From JBCBEX01 sp038528235 (lineage in GTDB: Bacteria; Bacteroidota; Rhodothermia; Rhodothermales; Rubricoccaceae), in contig JBCBEX010000016.1 of NCBI GenBank assembly GCA_038528235.1, forward strand, positions 1-61,166: DNA of 61,166 nucleotides. Reading direction: 5' to 3'. The notes below the pieces were generated by a model. That model searched no databases. It had not been told where the DNA came from and saw only the letters and a program-made list of their open reading frames with translations. The position numbers and the translations under genes are program-made. Within the stretch, counting starts at the first letter, position 1, and every line of letters begins with the position of its first letter. Below are positions 49,434 to 58,718 of this stretch, in pieces.

Positions 49434-51416
49434 CTACGCCTCATTTCGAGCTGTTTCACGGTGCGATGTTTCACGTGAAACATCGGCAGGAGCGTCGGCG
49501 CCATCGCCAGAAGGCGTCGCTCCCCTCCGCTTGAGGAGCACCATCAGCGCTGAGATGTCAGCCGGGCTGACGCCGCTGATACGGCTCGCCTGACCGAGCG
49601 TCTCCGGGCGGATCTTGGCGAGCTTCTCCCGCGCCTCCATCGTGATCGCGCCGACGACCCCGAAGTCGAAGTCCTCGGGCACGCGGTAGCGTTCGAGTTG
49701 CTGCATCTTCTCGACCTGCGCCTGTTCGCGTTCGAGGTAGCCCGCGTACCGGAGCGCTGTCGCTGCCTGCTCCAGCGTTGATTCTAGACCAGGGCCTTCC
49801 GTCACGAGGTGCTGCCGTCCCGTCGCGTCAAGGAGTGCGGCGAGGTTAACCTCCGGACGCAGCGCGAGCTTGCCAAGCTTCAGCCCCTGCGTCACGGGCG
49901 CAGAGCCGATCGATTCGAGGTAGCCGTTCACCTCCTCGGGCTTAACGGACGCGTCCTCGATGGCGGCGATTGTGTGGGCTAAGGCAGTTTCCTTCGCACG
50001 CATCCGGGCTAGGCGCTCCGGCGTGGCAAGGCCGAGGTCGTGGCCAAGTTGGGTGAGCCGAAGGTCGGCGTTGTCCTGACGTAGGAGCAGGCGGTACTCA
50101 GCACGGCTCGTGAACATGCGGTAGGGCTCGTCCGTCCCCTTCGCCACGAGATCGTCGATGAGCACGGCGATGTAGGCCTGGTCACGGGTCAGCACAAGCG
50201 GAGTCTCGTCACGGAGCCGCTGCACGGCGTTGATGCCGGCGATGAGGCCCTGCGCTGCGGCCTCCTCGTAGCCCGTCGTTCCGTTGATCTGCCCGGCGAA
50301 GAAGAGTCCGTCGATGGCCTTGGTCTCCAGCGAATAGCGGAGCTGGTACGGCGGTACGTAGTCGTACTCGATCGCGTAGCCCGGCCGCAGCATATGCGCC
50401 TGCTCTAGTCCGGGGATTTGCCGCATCGCCGCCACCTGTACCTCTTCCGGCAGACTCGTCGAGAAGCCGTTGACGTAGACCTCGTAGGTACTGCGTCCCT
50501 CAGGTTCGAGGAAGAGCTGGTGCTGCTGCTTCTCCGCAAAGCGGTCGATCTTGTCCTCGATGGATGGGCAGTAGCGAGGCCCGCGGCCCTGTATGCGGCC
50601 CGCGAACATCGGGCTGCGCTCGAAGCCGGTTCGGAGCGTGTCATGGACGGCAGGGCTCGTGTAGGTGAGCCAGCACGAGAGTTGGTCCTCGGGGAGCGCA
50701 TCGCTCATGAAAGAGAACGGGGACGGCTCGGCGTCCCCCGGTTGCTCCTCGCAGACGCTGTAGTCGATGGTGCGCCCGTCGATGCGCGGCGGCGTGCCGG
50801 TCTTGAGGCGGCCGAGTTCGAAGCCGTGCTGTTCGAGGCACGCGCTCAGGCCGACCGCCGCGCGCTCGCCGCTCCGGCCTCCGCCGAACTGGCGCTCGCC
50901 AATGTGGATCGTACCGTTGAGGAACGTCCCACTCGTGAGGATGACGGACGGGGCGTAGAACTCCTGCGCGGTCTGGGTGCGGATGCCGATGGCGCTCTTG
51001 TGTCCTCCCTGCTCTTCCACAATCACCTCCACAGCCATGTCTTGCCGGAAGAAGAGCGTCGGGATCGCTTCGAGTTCTTCGCGGACGGCGGCGGCGTAGG
51101 CCGCGCGGTCGCTCTGGGCGCGCGGGCTCCACACGGCTGGGCCCTTGCTGCGGTTGAGCATCCGAAACTGCACGCCCGTCCGGTCGGTGACGCGCCCCAT
51201 CAGCCCGCCGAGCGCGTCGATCTCGCGGACGATCTGCCCTTTCCCGATGCCGCCAATCGCGGGGTTGCACGACATCCGGCCGATGGCTTCGAGGCTCATC
51301 GTGACGAGCAGCGTGCGTGCGCCCATCCCTGCTGCCGCGTGCGCCGCCTCGGATCCGGCATGGCCTGCGCCGACCACGATCACGTCGAACGAATGCGCCG
51401 AGTTAGTATGAAGCAT
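49434..51416 (-). CDS. mnmG: tRNA uridine 5-carboxymethylaminomethyl modification enzyme MnmG (GidA)
   Basis: 660 residues. FAD-binding start FDVIVVGAGHAGSEAAHAAAG, then the family signature AIGGIGKGQIVREIDALGGLMG, LTSGTFLNGTIHIGE, NGTTGYEEAAAQGLIAGINA and the helical C-terminal domain needed for MnmE binding. With MnmE it installs cmnm5U34 in tRNAs. The last residues (ADVSRETSHRE) are encoded by a perfect parS site, which also explains their odd composition. It is the promoter-proximal gene of an operon with rsmG. A near-parS palindrome lies 28-44 bases upstream of the start. Confidence 0.97.
   Translation of the reverse strand: MLHTNSAHSFDVIVVGAGHAGSEAAHAAAGMGARTLLVTMSLEAIGRMSCNPAIGGIGKGQIVREIDALGGLMGRVTDRTGVQFRMLNRSKGPAVWSPRAQSDRAAYAAAVREELEAIPTLFFRQDMAVEVIVEEQGGHKSAIGIRTQTAQEFYAPSVILTSGTFLNGTIHIGERQFGGGRSGERAAVGLSACLEQHGFELGRLKTGTPPRIDGRTIDYSVCEEQPGDAEPSPFSFMSDALPEDQLSCWLTYTSPAVHDTLRTGFERSPMFAGRIQGRGPRYCPSIEDKIDRFAEKQQHQLFLEPEGRSTYEVYVNGFSTSLPEEVQVAAMRQIPGLEQAHMLRPGYAIEYDYVPPYQLRYSLETKAIDGLFFAGQINGTTGYEEAAAQGLIAGINAVQRLRDETPLVLTRDQAYIAVLIDDLVAKGTDEPYRMFTSRAEYRLLLRQDNADLRLTQLGHDLGLATPERLARMRAKETALAHTIAAIEDASVKPEEVNGYLESIGSAPVTQGLKLGKLALRPEVNLAALLDATGRQHLVTEGPGLESTLEQAATALRYAGYLEREQAQVEKMQQLERYRVPEDFDFGVVGAITMEAREKLAKIRPETLGQASRISGVSPADISALMVLLKRRGATPSGDGADAPADVSRETSHRETARNEA
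49467..49482. other. parS: parS centromere site 2 (perfect), inside the end of mnmG
   Basis: TGTTTCACGTGAAACA exact match within the mnmG coding sequence. A half-site (TGTTTCACG) lies 16 bases to its left at 49452-49460. parS sites in the gid operon are known from other bacteria. Confidence 0.95.
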
Positions 51417-51838
51417 AGCTAACGGTCAGGCTAAAAGATGGAATGTTTCACCGTGAAACGTGTACGCCTTAAGCTGAAACCACGCTCGTTTGGGTCAGAA
51501 TCGGCGGTTCAGCGCGTCCCTTCCACGAAACCGGCGCGCGTCAGATCCCTGTGCAGGGCTTCATGGCCTCGATCCGAGGGCATTTCACTAGAGGGGATGA
51601 CACGTGACCGACAGGCGAGAACTCGTGCTGTGCTGTAGCAATGCAGCTTGCCGAATTACGAAGCAACCTTGTGGGTCCCCGCGTTCGCGGGGATGACGGT
51701 GTTGGGAGGTCGAGGCATCGTGCTCGGCCGAATCTCCGGCAACTGGCCACAGCGAGCAACGCGAGCGTACCACGGGCCACAGGCGGCGCAGCAGCCGTCC
51801 TACGAGGGACCGCGGCGACCGAACCAAAGGCTACAGGC
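51417..51838. repeat. Gene-free region upstream of mnmG with parS-like palindrome and dispersed repeat
   Basis: No gene is supported. It holds GTTTCAC-C-GTGAAAC (51445-51459), a parS palindrome with one extra central base. Near 51676-51698 lies a hairpin ccccgcg-tt-cgcgggg within the dispersed repeat, whose 17-mer cgttcgcggggatgacg also occurs at 1954-1970. The stretch 51600-51650 is similar in type but has no exact partner in the window. Confidence 0.6.
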
Positions 51839-52498
51839 CTACAGGTCCAGGTAGCGCATGAACTGCTCGACGCGGTACTGTAACTCCTCGTCGCGGGCCT
51901 CTTCGCCGAAGGTAGCGGCGACGCGATAGCCGCGCTGTTCCAGGACCGCGCGGATGCGGCTGCTGTCCGACACGTTGAGCTTGAGCGTCACGCGGACGAT
52001 GCCGCTTGGCTCGTGCTCGCTCGCTACGCTGAGCACCTTGGCGCCGTTCTGCTCGACGACATAGATCATCTGCCCCAGCGCGTAGTCACGCTCCGGCATC
52101 TCCAGCACCACGATGCTGCCCGCGTCGCCGACAGAAAGCATACGCGAGAGCGTGTCGAAGAGCGTCGTTCGGCGCACCACGCCAAGCAGCATCTCGTCCT
52201 CGTCCACGACGGGCAGCACATCGAGGTGGTGGCGCATCATCTGGAGCGCGGCCTCGAAGCTGTGCGTGTCCCGGCGAACTCGGACGGGCTTGCCGGCAGG
52301 AAGTTCGCCGATGGGCGTTCTGGCACCGGCGTGCTCCATGAGCTGCGTCTCAGAAACGAGCGCGACTAGTCGGCCCTCGGCGTCCACGACGGGGAACTGC
52401 TCGACCTCGGCCTCCACCGCTTCGGTGAGGGCGTCAAAGACGGCGTCGTCCGCGCGAAGCGGTTCGAGCGTCAGGTCGAGAAGGTCCTGGACAGTCAT
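51839..52498 (-). CDS. CBS-domain pair protein with C-terminal ACT-like domain
   Basis: 219 residues. Two CBS motifs (about 1-60 with VEQFPVVDAEGRLVALVSE, and 75-125 with LDVLPVVDEDEMLLGVVRR) are followed by an ACT-like domain (about 128-190: GSIVVLEMPERDYALGQMIYVVEQNGAKVLSVASE). CBS pairs bind adenine nucleotides and ACT domains small ligands, so it is probably a cytoplasmic energy or metabolite sensor. No enzymatic domain. It stands alone on its strand, 195 bases from hflX. Confidence 0.85.
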   Translation of the reverse strand: MTVQDLLDLTLEPLRADDAVFDALTEAVEAEVEQFPVVDAEGRLVALVSETQLMEHAGARTPIGELPAGKPVRVRRDTHSFEAALQMMRHHLDVLPVVDEDEMLLGVVRRTTLFDTLSRMLSVGDAGSIVVLEMPERDYALGQMIYVVEQNGAKVLSVASEHEPSGIVRVTLKLNVSDSSRIRAVLEQRGYRVAATFGEEARDEELQYRVEQFMRYLDL

Positions 52499-52693
52499 GG
52501 TGGCTCAGACGGCACACGGGGGCACGTGTTTCGATACCCCCGAGAGCGGGTCAATACTCATGCCAAGCGATCAGCGACGCGCTAGGCGTGAGAGGCGATG
52601 GTGGTACGGGTAAGAACTACGACCGGACGCGGCGAAGCTGCAAGGTCTTTCGCTGGCCGGTCCTTGCTGAAACGACCCAGCGTTGGACATCAT
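52499..52693. other. Spacer between CBS gene and hflX
   Basis: No gene, tRNA-like fold or clear terminator was seen here. Confidence 0.4.
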
Positions 52694-54103
52694 CTACGCT
52701 GAGCGCACGGTGTTGCTTACGAGCGCGTCGGGAATCGCTGTTGCCTGGCCGTCGCCGCTCAGCAGGGCGTCAGGGCCGAGCGTCGAGACGACGCGGAGGT
52801 CGGCGAAACGCGTGAGCATGCGGTCGAGGTCGTCGGCGTTCTTTGGCGCGACCCGGTAGCGGATCACGAGCGCGGGGATTGCGGTCGAGTCATCAGCCGC
52901 GTCCTCCGGGATCGCCGTCACAGGCACTTCTGAGTGCACCTCGGCGACCTTGTGGAGGTACGAGCGCTCCTTGCCCGCCTTGACCGGCAGCACAACCGCC
53001 TGCTCGCGGTAGTCCGCTTCGATCACGTCGAGCAGTTGTTCGCGCAGTCGGTCGAGGCCGATGCCGCGCAGCGCCGAGACGAACGCGGCGTTCTCATACG
53101 ACGCCCGCAGGCTTGCCAGCAGGCCGCGCTCTTCAAGGATGTCGAGCTTGTTGAAGACCATCAGCGTCGGCTTGTCGAGCGCGCCGAGTTCCTTCAGCGT
53201 CTCGTTGACGACGCGGATGTGGTCCTCGAAGTAGGGGTGGCTCGCGTCCACGACGTGCATCAGGACATCCGCCTCGCGCGTCTCGTCGAGCGTGCTCTTG
53301 AAGCTCTCGATGAGCTTGTGCGGGAGCTTGCGGATGAAGCCGACCGTGTCCGAGAGCAAGACGGGTTTGTTCGGCGCGAGGTAGGCCTTGCGCGTCGTCG
53401 CGTCGAGCGTGGCGAAGAGGCGGTCCTCGGCGTGGACCTTCGCGTCCTCGGCGAGCGCGTTCATCAGCGTCGACTTGCCCGCGTTGGTGTAGCCTACGAG
53501 CGCGACGCGCGTCTGGTCAGCGCGGCCCTTGCGCTGCGTCGTCCGCTGCCGGTCGATGCGGTCGAGTTTGTCCTTCAGGACAGCGATGCGACGGCCAATG
53601 AGGCGGCGGTCCGTTTCGATCTGCGTCTCGCCCGGCCCGCGCATCCCGATGCCACCCTTCTGGCGGGAAAGGTGCGTCCACTGCCGGGTGAGGCGCGTCA
53701 CGAGGTAGTCGAGCTGCGCGAGTTCGACCTGCGTCTTGGCCGTCGCCGTCTTGGCGCGTCCGGCGAAGATGTCCAGGATCAGCCCCGAGCGGTCCACGAG
53801 CTTGCATTCGAGCTCGCGTTCCAGGTTGCGCGCCTGCACCGGCGAGAGGTCGTCGTCGAAGATGACGAGGTCCGCCTTGCGCTTCTCGACGAGTTGCTTC
53901 AATTCCTGCACCTTGCCCTTGCCGATGTACGTCGCGACGGCGGGCGTGGTCATGTTCTGCGTGAGGCGGTCGGTCACGTCCGCCCCGGCCGTGTCGGCTA
54001 GGAGTTCGAGTTCATCGAGGCTCTCGTCAAGGTGATAGCGGGTCGTGTCGGGCGTCTGGACGCCCACGAGGATCGCGGATTCGCGGGTGGTCTTCGGCTG
54101 CAA
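52694..54103 (-). CDS. hflX: GTPase HflX
   Basis: HflX N-terminal domain (ESAILVGVQTPDTTRYHLDESLDELELLADTAG, glycine-rich GIGMRGPGETQIETDRR) followed by the GTPase: G1 GYTNAGKST, G3 DTVGFIRKLPH, G4 NKLD. It is a ribosome-splitting GTPase used in heat stress. There is no ATG before the conserved start; I chose TTG 54103, two residues ahead of the first family-like segment (about 469 residues). A TTG at 54298 would add about 65 Ser/Arg/Pro-rich residues and overlap the next gene by 38 bases; it is less likely. The C-terminal tail (VTAIPEDAADDSTAIP ...) is longer than usual. Confidence 0.93.
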   Translation of the reverse strand: MQPKTTRESAILVGVQTPDTTRYHLDESLDELELLADTAGADVTDRLTQNMTTPAVATYIGKGKVQELKQLVEKRKADLVIFDDDLSPVQARNLERELECKLVDRSGLILDIFAGRAKTATAKTQVELAQLDYLVTRLTRQWTHLSRQKGGIGMRGPGETQIETDRRLIGRRIAVLKDKLDRIDRQRTTQRKGRADQTRVALVGYTNAGKSTLMNALAEDAKVHAEDRLFATLDATTRKAYLAPNKPVLLSDTVGFIRKLPHKLIESFKSTLDETREADVLMHVVDASHPYFEDHIRVVNETLKELGALDKPTLMVFNKLDILEERGLLASLRASYENAAFVSALRGIGLDRLREQLLDVIEADYREQAVVLPVKAGKERSYLHKVAEVHSEVPVTAIPEDAADDSTAIPALVIRYRVAPKNADDLDRMLTRFADLRVVSTLGPDALLSGDGQATAIPDALVSNTVRSA

Positions 54104-54260
54104 ACGGAAGCGGGTCGGTGGATGGACGGAGGGCGTCTCCAGGAACTTCGCATAGAAGGCGCGCCCTGGAAAGCGGGAAGCTTCAACCGTGTGTGGCGCC
54201 TTGGGTTGCGGTTTGGCCGCGGCACCATACGATCTTTGCGTGAGAGTTGAGCTTGGTTGC

Positions 54261-54740
54261 TCAGTCCTTCTGCGCCACCAACCGTTCCAACTCCCCAAAC
54301 AACGCTACGGCAGCATCGGGCAGAGCATCAGCATTAAGCCGCGTTCCAAGTGAGGCGTCGCCGATCTCGACCCAAATCTCCGCTACAGGAGCATCGTAGG
54401 TGACTGTGATCGGATCGTCTTCGGATGGGAAACGGACGCTGCAGATGGTCTCGTAAGCAAAGCGGTAAAGAGGAAGAACGATCGAAGCAACAGAGTCCGG
54501 CTCTGCTACCAAAGGGCTTATGGACCGCACTTCCGGTTGACTGGAGCCAGAGCTTGGGGATGTAAGCATGGTGAGATTCGCCCACATCTGGTCCAGATGG
54601 AAAAGCTGCGAGAGGTCGGGACCAGTTCGACTTGCAGTAAGCCCGAACGTGTCAGGCAAATCTGAAGGAAGAGCGCAGAGCGTCTGGGAGGACACGGGGA
54701 GCGCAATCAGCGCGCACAAGAGGGTAAACGTACGATGCAT
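54261..54740 (-). CDS. Small exported protein of unknown function
   Basis: 159 residues from ATG 54740, the start of the signal peptide (MHRTFTLLCALIALPVSSQ). The mature part contains few features: several Cys/Ser/Pro residues, no repeats and no motif recognised. Its base composition is closer to 55 percent GC than to the two-thirds of its neighbours, so it may be a recent arrival. It lies between hflX and a BatA-like gene on the same strand, 60 bases from the latter. Confidence 0.6.
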   Translation of the reverse strand: MHRTFTLLCALIALPVSSQTLCALPSDLPDTFGLTASRTGPDLSQLFHLDQMWANLTMLTSPSSGSSQPEVRSISPLVAEPDSVASIVLPLYRFAYETICSVRFPSEDDPITVTYDAPVAEIWVEIGDASLGTRLNADALPDAAVALFGELERLVAQKD

Positions 54741-54800
54741 GAGAGAGGGTAGTGACCGAGCGCACTCGTTCGAAACCCATTCTCTCCCGCCCTCAAACAC

Positions 54801-56918
54801 TCACACCCCCACCGTCTCACTCCGCCAACGCATCGCCACGAGCATCTCGGCGACGAGGAACGCGAGCGCGAGCCAAAGGAACGTCTTCCATAACTCGATC
54901 CCGGCGCGTTCGGTCTGAAGTTGCTCGGCGGCCTGCAGGCCAGCACCTCCGGAGGCATCCAGGAGCCGCACTGGGCGACCCGTGGCTTCGGCGAGCGCGT
55001 CGCGGGCGTCAGTGGCATCGAGACGCGTCAGGTCGGACTCGCGCGCGTCGAGGTTGGCGGCGATGCGGCGGAGCAGCGCATCGCCTTGGCGCACGTCGTA
55101 GACGCCGGGCGCGGGAACGGCTTCGGGCGGCACGTCTACGAGCAGGGCACCGGGCAGCGCGCGTTGCTCCGGTACCGTCTCTGCACCCACATCCTCCGGC
55201 GCGACGAGCCGGACCGGCGTGCCTTCGCGGACACCGCCGAGCCGCAGCGTCGCCGGTTCGCCGACCGTGAGCCGCGTGTCTTCGCCGTCCTCGTTCTGGG
55301 CGAGGTAGAACGCCGAACGATAGAGCAGCGGCACGAACAGCCCGCGCACTGCGAAGTCGCTCCACGATGGGTCGGGTGCGACGGCGTAGACGAGCGCGGT
55401 GCCTTGTCCGTGGCGCACCTCCTGCAGGAACGGTCGGCCGCCCGGGAGCGCGATCAGCGTTTGCTCGGTACCGCCGCCAGGCGCGTAGGTCGCGGCGAAG
55501 AACACGTCGGGCTGTTCGAGGCGACGCTGGGTATCGTCAGCGGAAAAGATGCCGTCGAAGAGCGGGTGCTCGGTGTCCACACGGTCAAACGAGCCGATGG
55601 GCGGGCCGCCCTCCTGCCCCACCGTGCCCGCGAAGCGCCCACCGCCGAGCGCGCCGAGCAGCGTCGAAAGGTCGCCGGTGATGTCGCCGGGGAAGACGAG
55701 CAGGCCGCCGCCCGCCTCAGCGTAGCGCGCGAGCGCCGCCGTCTCGCCGCTGGAGAGCGACGCTGGGCCGACGAGCACCACGCCGTCGTAGGCGTCGAGG
55801 CTGGCCGCGGGGAGCGACGTCTCGGGGATCGTCGTCACGTCGAAGGCAGTGCGGTCATCCGCGACCGTGAGGGCGAGCGTCACGAGGTCGGCGCGCTGGC
55901 CGTCGCCCTGGACCACGAGCAGGCGTCGCGTCTCGGGCACGTGCAGTGCGAAGTGCCGCACATCGTCCGCCTCGAATGCGTCGGCTTCGATCTCGACGGT
56001 GCCCGCGAGCCATCCGCGCGTCGGAGGCGTCGCGGTCAACGGCACCGTCGTCGGGACGCCCGGCGGAAGGCTCGCGGCCGTCTCCGCCACGGCCTGCCCG
56101 TCGAGGAGGACGCGCACGCCCACGTCGTCGAGCGGCGCATCGGCGTAGTTCACCAGCGTTGCCGAGAGCCGCACCGGCTGACCGGCCTCTACGATCCGGC
56201 TCTCGATGCGGGCGTCGGCCACGGCCACGTTCGCCGAGCGTCCCGCGCCGACTGGCAGCAGCGTCAGCGCGAGGTCGTCGGGGACGCCGATGCCTGAAGA
56301 GTCGGACAGCGTTGCAGCCTGCGCGTCGGTCACGACCACGATCTCGCGGTTGAGGTTGGCCGCGTCCTCCAGCAGGCTCGCTGCCTGCGCAATGGCGTCG
56401 GTGAGCGTCCGCGCGCCCGAGGCCGGTTCGAGTTGGGCGAGCGCGTCGAGGGCAGGCTCCGCCGTCGAGAACGAGGCCGGTTGTACCGCCTCGGTCGGCG
56501 CTGTCGGTACGAGGACGAGTTCGTCGCCCGGCTCCAGGCTCTCGGCGAGCGCAGCGGCGAGGTCGCGCGCCTGCCCGAGGTAGTCGCCCTGCGCGTCGCG
56601 CTGCGTCATTGAGAGCGAGTTGTCGACCACGACGGCCATCGAGGTCGGGACGCGTCCGCCGAACAGCCCGGCCCACGCGCCCTCGACGGCGGGCCGTGCG
56701 AACGCGAGCACGAGGCACAGCACCGCCAGCGTCCGCAGTGCGAGGAGCAGCCATTGCTTGACGCGCACCCGCCGCATCGTCGAGCGCTGGAGTTCTTTGA
56801 CGAACGCGAGCGTCGAGAAATCCACCTGCCGCGGCTTGCGAAAGTTGAAGAGGTGGATCAGCAGCGGGATCGCCGCCGCCGCGAGGCCGAGCAGGACGAG
56901 GGGGTTGAGAAAGGTCAT
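54801..56918 (-). CDS. BatA-like membrane protein with von Willebrand A domain
   Basis: 705 residues from ATG 56918. The N-terminal aerotolerance/BatA motif MTFLNPLVLLGLAAAAIPLLIHLFNFRKP gives two membrane helices. A VWA domain (about 85-240) has a DxSxS-type metal site in VVVDNSLSMTQRD. A beta-rich middle (about 240-640) contains a GATase-like segment (DAYDGVVLVGPASLSSGETAALARYAEAGGGLLVFPGD), and a last helix (FLWLALAFLVAEMLVAM) anchors the end. Such proteins occur with MoxR ATPases and DUF58 proteins in Bacteroidota, but those genes are not in this window. The sorting-domain gene 57027-58718 lies upstream on the same strand. Confidence 0.85.
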   Translation of the reverse strand: MTFLNPLVLLGLAAAAIPLLIHLFNFRKPRQVDFSTLAFVKELQRSTMRRVRVKQWLLLALRTLAVLCLVLAFARPAVEGAWAGLFGGRVPTSMAVVVDNSLSMTQRDAQGDYLGQARDLAAALAESLEPGDELVLVPTAPTEAVQPASFSTAEPALDALAQLEPASGARTLTDAIAQAASLLEDAANLNREIVVVTDAQAATLSDSSGIGVPDDLALTLLPVGAGRSANVAVADARIESRIVEAGQPVRLSATLVNYADAPLDDVGVRVLLDGQAVAETAASLPPGVPTTVPLTATPPTRGWLAGTVEIEADAFEADDVRHFALHVPETRRLLVVQGDGQRADLVTLALTVADDRTAFDVTTIPETSLPAASLDAYDGVVLVGPASLSSGETAALARYAEAGGGLLVFPGDITGDLSTLLGALGGGRFAGTVGQEGGPPIGSFDRVDTEHPLFDGIFSADDTQRRLEQPDVFFAATYAPGGGTEQTLIALPGGRPFLQEVRHGQGTALVYAVAPDPSWSDFAVRGLFVPLLYRSAFYLAQNEDGEDTRLTVGEPATLRLGGVREGTPVRLVAPEDVGAETVPEQRALPGALLVDVPPEAVPAPGVYDVRQGDALLRRIAANLDARESDLTRLDATDARDALAEATGRPVRLLDASGGAGLQAAEQLQTERAGIELWKTFLWLALAFLVAEMLVAMRWRSETVGV

Positions 56919-57026
56919 GCGGCAGGAACGGCGCGACGCTAGGGATTCGTGAGCGCGTGTTGGGAGCAAGCTCGGTCCGAAGATCGACCCCCAACAGCGA
57001 CGCCGCCCGCGCCGTTCCTCTCACCC

Positions 57027-58718
57027 TCAGCGTGTCACCGTGAGCCGTTGCGTCTCGATCCGCCCACCTATCTCCAGACGCACGACATAGACCCCCGCCG
57101 GAAGCCTACTGAGGTCGAGGCTGAGGGCATGCGTCCCGGCGGCGCGCGGGCCATCAAGGCGACGGACGGCGCGTCCGAGGAGGTCGTAGACCGCCAACCG
57201 TACCGGCGCAGCTTCGGCCAGGCCGAACGTGAGCGTCGCGCGTCCTGGGGTTGGGTTGGGATAGGCAGCCAGCTCGAGTGGTGCAGGCACGCCCTCGTCG
57301 GTCTCCGCATCGACCGGCTGGCCATCGACGCTGGAGAAGAGCGTGACGGTGCCGTTGCTCGCGCGGCTGAGCCAGGCGATGAGGTAGTCGTCGCGCCAGG
57401 CTGCAATAGCTGGGAGTCCGGTCTCGGCAGAGCCGAGGCGCTCCGGCGGACCGAGCGGCTGGCCCGTCTGGTCATAGCGTCGGACGAAGGCGCCGAGGCC
57501 CGTCGAGGCGGTGTCGGTCCACGCGACAGCGAACGCGCCGTTTGGGCGCACGGCGACTTCGGGGCGGGCGTAGATCTGCCCGCTCCCGTCGCTCACTCGC
57601 ACGTTGCCCCCGACGGGTTGCCCGCTCGCGTCGAGGCGCTGCGCGAAGACGTCGCCCTGCGTCCCCGTCCGCGTATCGGCCCACACGACAACGCGCTGCC
57701 CCGACACGTTGCCCGCGATGGACGGCGCGATGCTGAACGTACCCGCAGGCGCGTCGCTGAGAATGACCTCGCTGCCCACCAGTGATGCCGTGCCGTTCGC
57801 CACCGTGGCACGGCGGCCAGCGACGCGGCACGACTGTAGTTGCGCAACCACCTGCTGGTTCTGCACCACAAACTGGTAGGGGCACCGCTGCCAGACGAGT
57901 TGCACGTTGCGATCGGCCGCTGCGACGTCCGGGGAGGTGTGGACTTCCTGCCGCGAGAACGGGTCGCCTGGGTGCATCATCACCTCGGGCACGGTCGTGA
58001 TGCTCTGCTGCGAGAACGGCGCGACTACGCCATCCACGACCACATGCATCACGCTGTTGTCGACCTCCGGCTCACCGCCGCCGCCGAGCGTGAATCGGCC
58101 ATCCTGCACGAGGAGAATGTCGCGCTCCGTGAGGGCGATGCGCGGGTTGGCTTCCTCCGAGAGGCCGTCGAATGTGGGCTTGTACTGCACACAGCGGTCG
58201 TTGGCCGGGTTGAGGTCTACGACGCGGCCGTCGGGCGCGATGACGCCGAGCACCGTCTCGGAGCCTTGCTGGAAGCCGTTAAAGAGGTCACGGAGGCCGC
58301 CGTGGAGCATCGCTACGTAGAGCGTGCCGTCAGGCCCGTATTCCAGTTCGACGTGGGCGAGGAAGTCGCTATTCCACACGTCGGTGCCGAGGCAGACATC
58401 TTCCGGCTCGAACGTGATGGGGGCGCCGAGCGAGCGGCCGTCGGCGGCGAAGCGCTGCACGCGGACGCGCCACTCGTCGAGCGGCTGCGCCTGCACGAAG
58501 GCCTCGTAGGCAATGGCGTAGGAACCATCCGGTGCGACCGCAACCTGCGGCCGGCCCACCGCCAGCGAGGTGCGTGCCGAGGACGCGGCGAGACGCTGGG
58601 CGAGGGCCACGCCATCCGACGGTGACACGGACGGCAGTGACGCGGAGGACGGCTGCGCAACCGCCACGGTGGCGGGCGCGAGTGCGAGCAAGAAGGCAAG
58701 GACGAAACGAACGAGCAT
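57027..58718 (-). CDS. Exported T9SS-sorted protein with repeat-rich surface domain
   Basis: 563 residues from ATG 58718; the signal peptide is MLVRFVLAFLLALAPATVAVAQ. The mature protein is a series of beta-propeller-like or FG-GAP-like units of the type FDG ... VQRFAADGRSLGAPI and VAVRPNGAFAVAWTDTAS ... RRYDQTGQPLGPP, and it ends with a T9SS type A domain (AAYPNPTPGRATLTF, LAVYDLLGRAVRRL, LPAGVYVVRL, basic end). It is expected at the cell surface; the function is unknown. It diverges from the methyltransferase gene. Confidence 0.85.
   Translation of the reverse strand: MLVRFVLAFLLALAPATVAVAQPSSASLPSVSPSDGVALAQRLAASSARTSLAVGRPQVAVAPDGSYAIAYEAFVQAQPLDEWRVRVQRFAADGRSLGAPITFEPEDVCLGTDVWNSDFLAHVELEYGPDGTLYVAMLHGGLRDLFNGFQQGSETVLGVIAPDGRVVDLNPANDRCVQYKPTFDGLSEEANPRIALTERDILLVQDGRFTLGGGGEPEVDNSVMHVVVDGVVAPFSQQSITTVPEVMMHPGDPFSRQEVHTSPDVAAADRNVQLVWQRCPYQFVVQNQQVVAQLQSCRVAGRRATVANGTASLVGSEVILSDAPAGTFSIAPSIAGNVSGQRVVVWADTRTGTQGDVFAQRLDASGQPVGGNVRVSDGSGQIYARPEVAVRPNGAFAVAWTDTASTGLGAFVRRYDQTGQPLGPPERLGSAETGLPAIAAWRDDYLIAWLSRASNGTVTLFSSVDGQPVDAETDEGVPAPLELAAYPNPTPGRATLTFGLAEAAPVRLAVYDLLGRAVRRLDGPRAAGTHALSLDLSRLPAGVYVVRLEIGGRIETQRLTVTR

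Noticed and set aside
49452..49460. Third parS candidate next to site 2
   Set aside because: Only the left half (TGTTTCACG) matches; the right half is lost, so it is recorded as a half-site, not a site.
51541..51827. Short open frames in the spacer upstream of mnmG
   Set aside because: They translate the repeat hairpin and low-complexity DNA; no start or motif supports a gene.
52499..52693. tRNA-like or small-RNA gene in the spacer before hflX
   Set aside because: ttcgatacccccg looks a little like a T-arm, but no acceptor or anticodon stem could be folded around it.
54921..56297. 458-residue open frame antisense to the BatA-like gene
   Set aside because: No recognisable domain, and the sense frame has a clear VWA domain and membrane helices.
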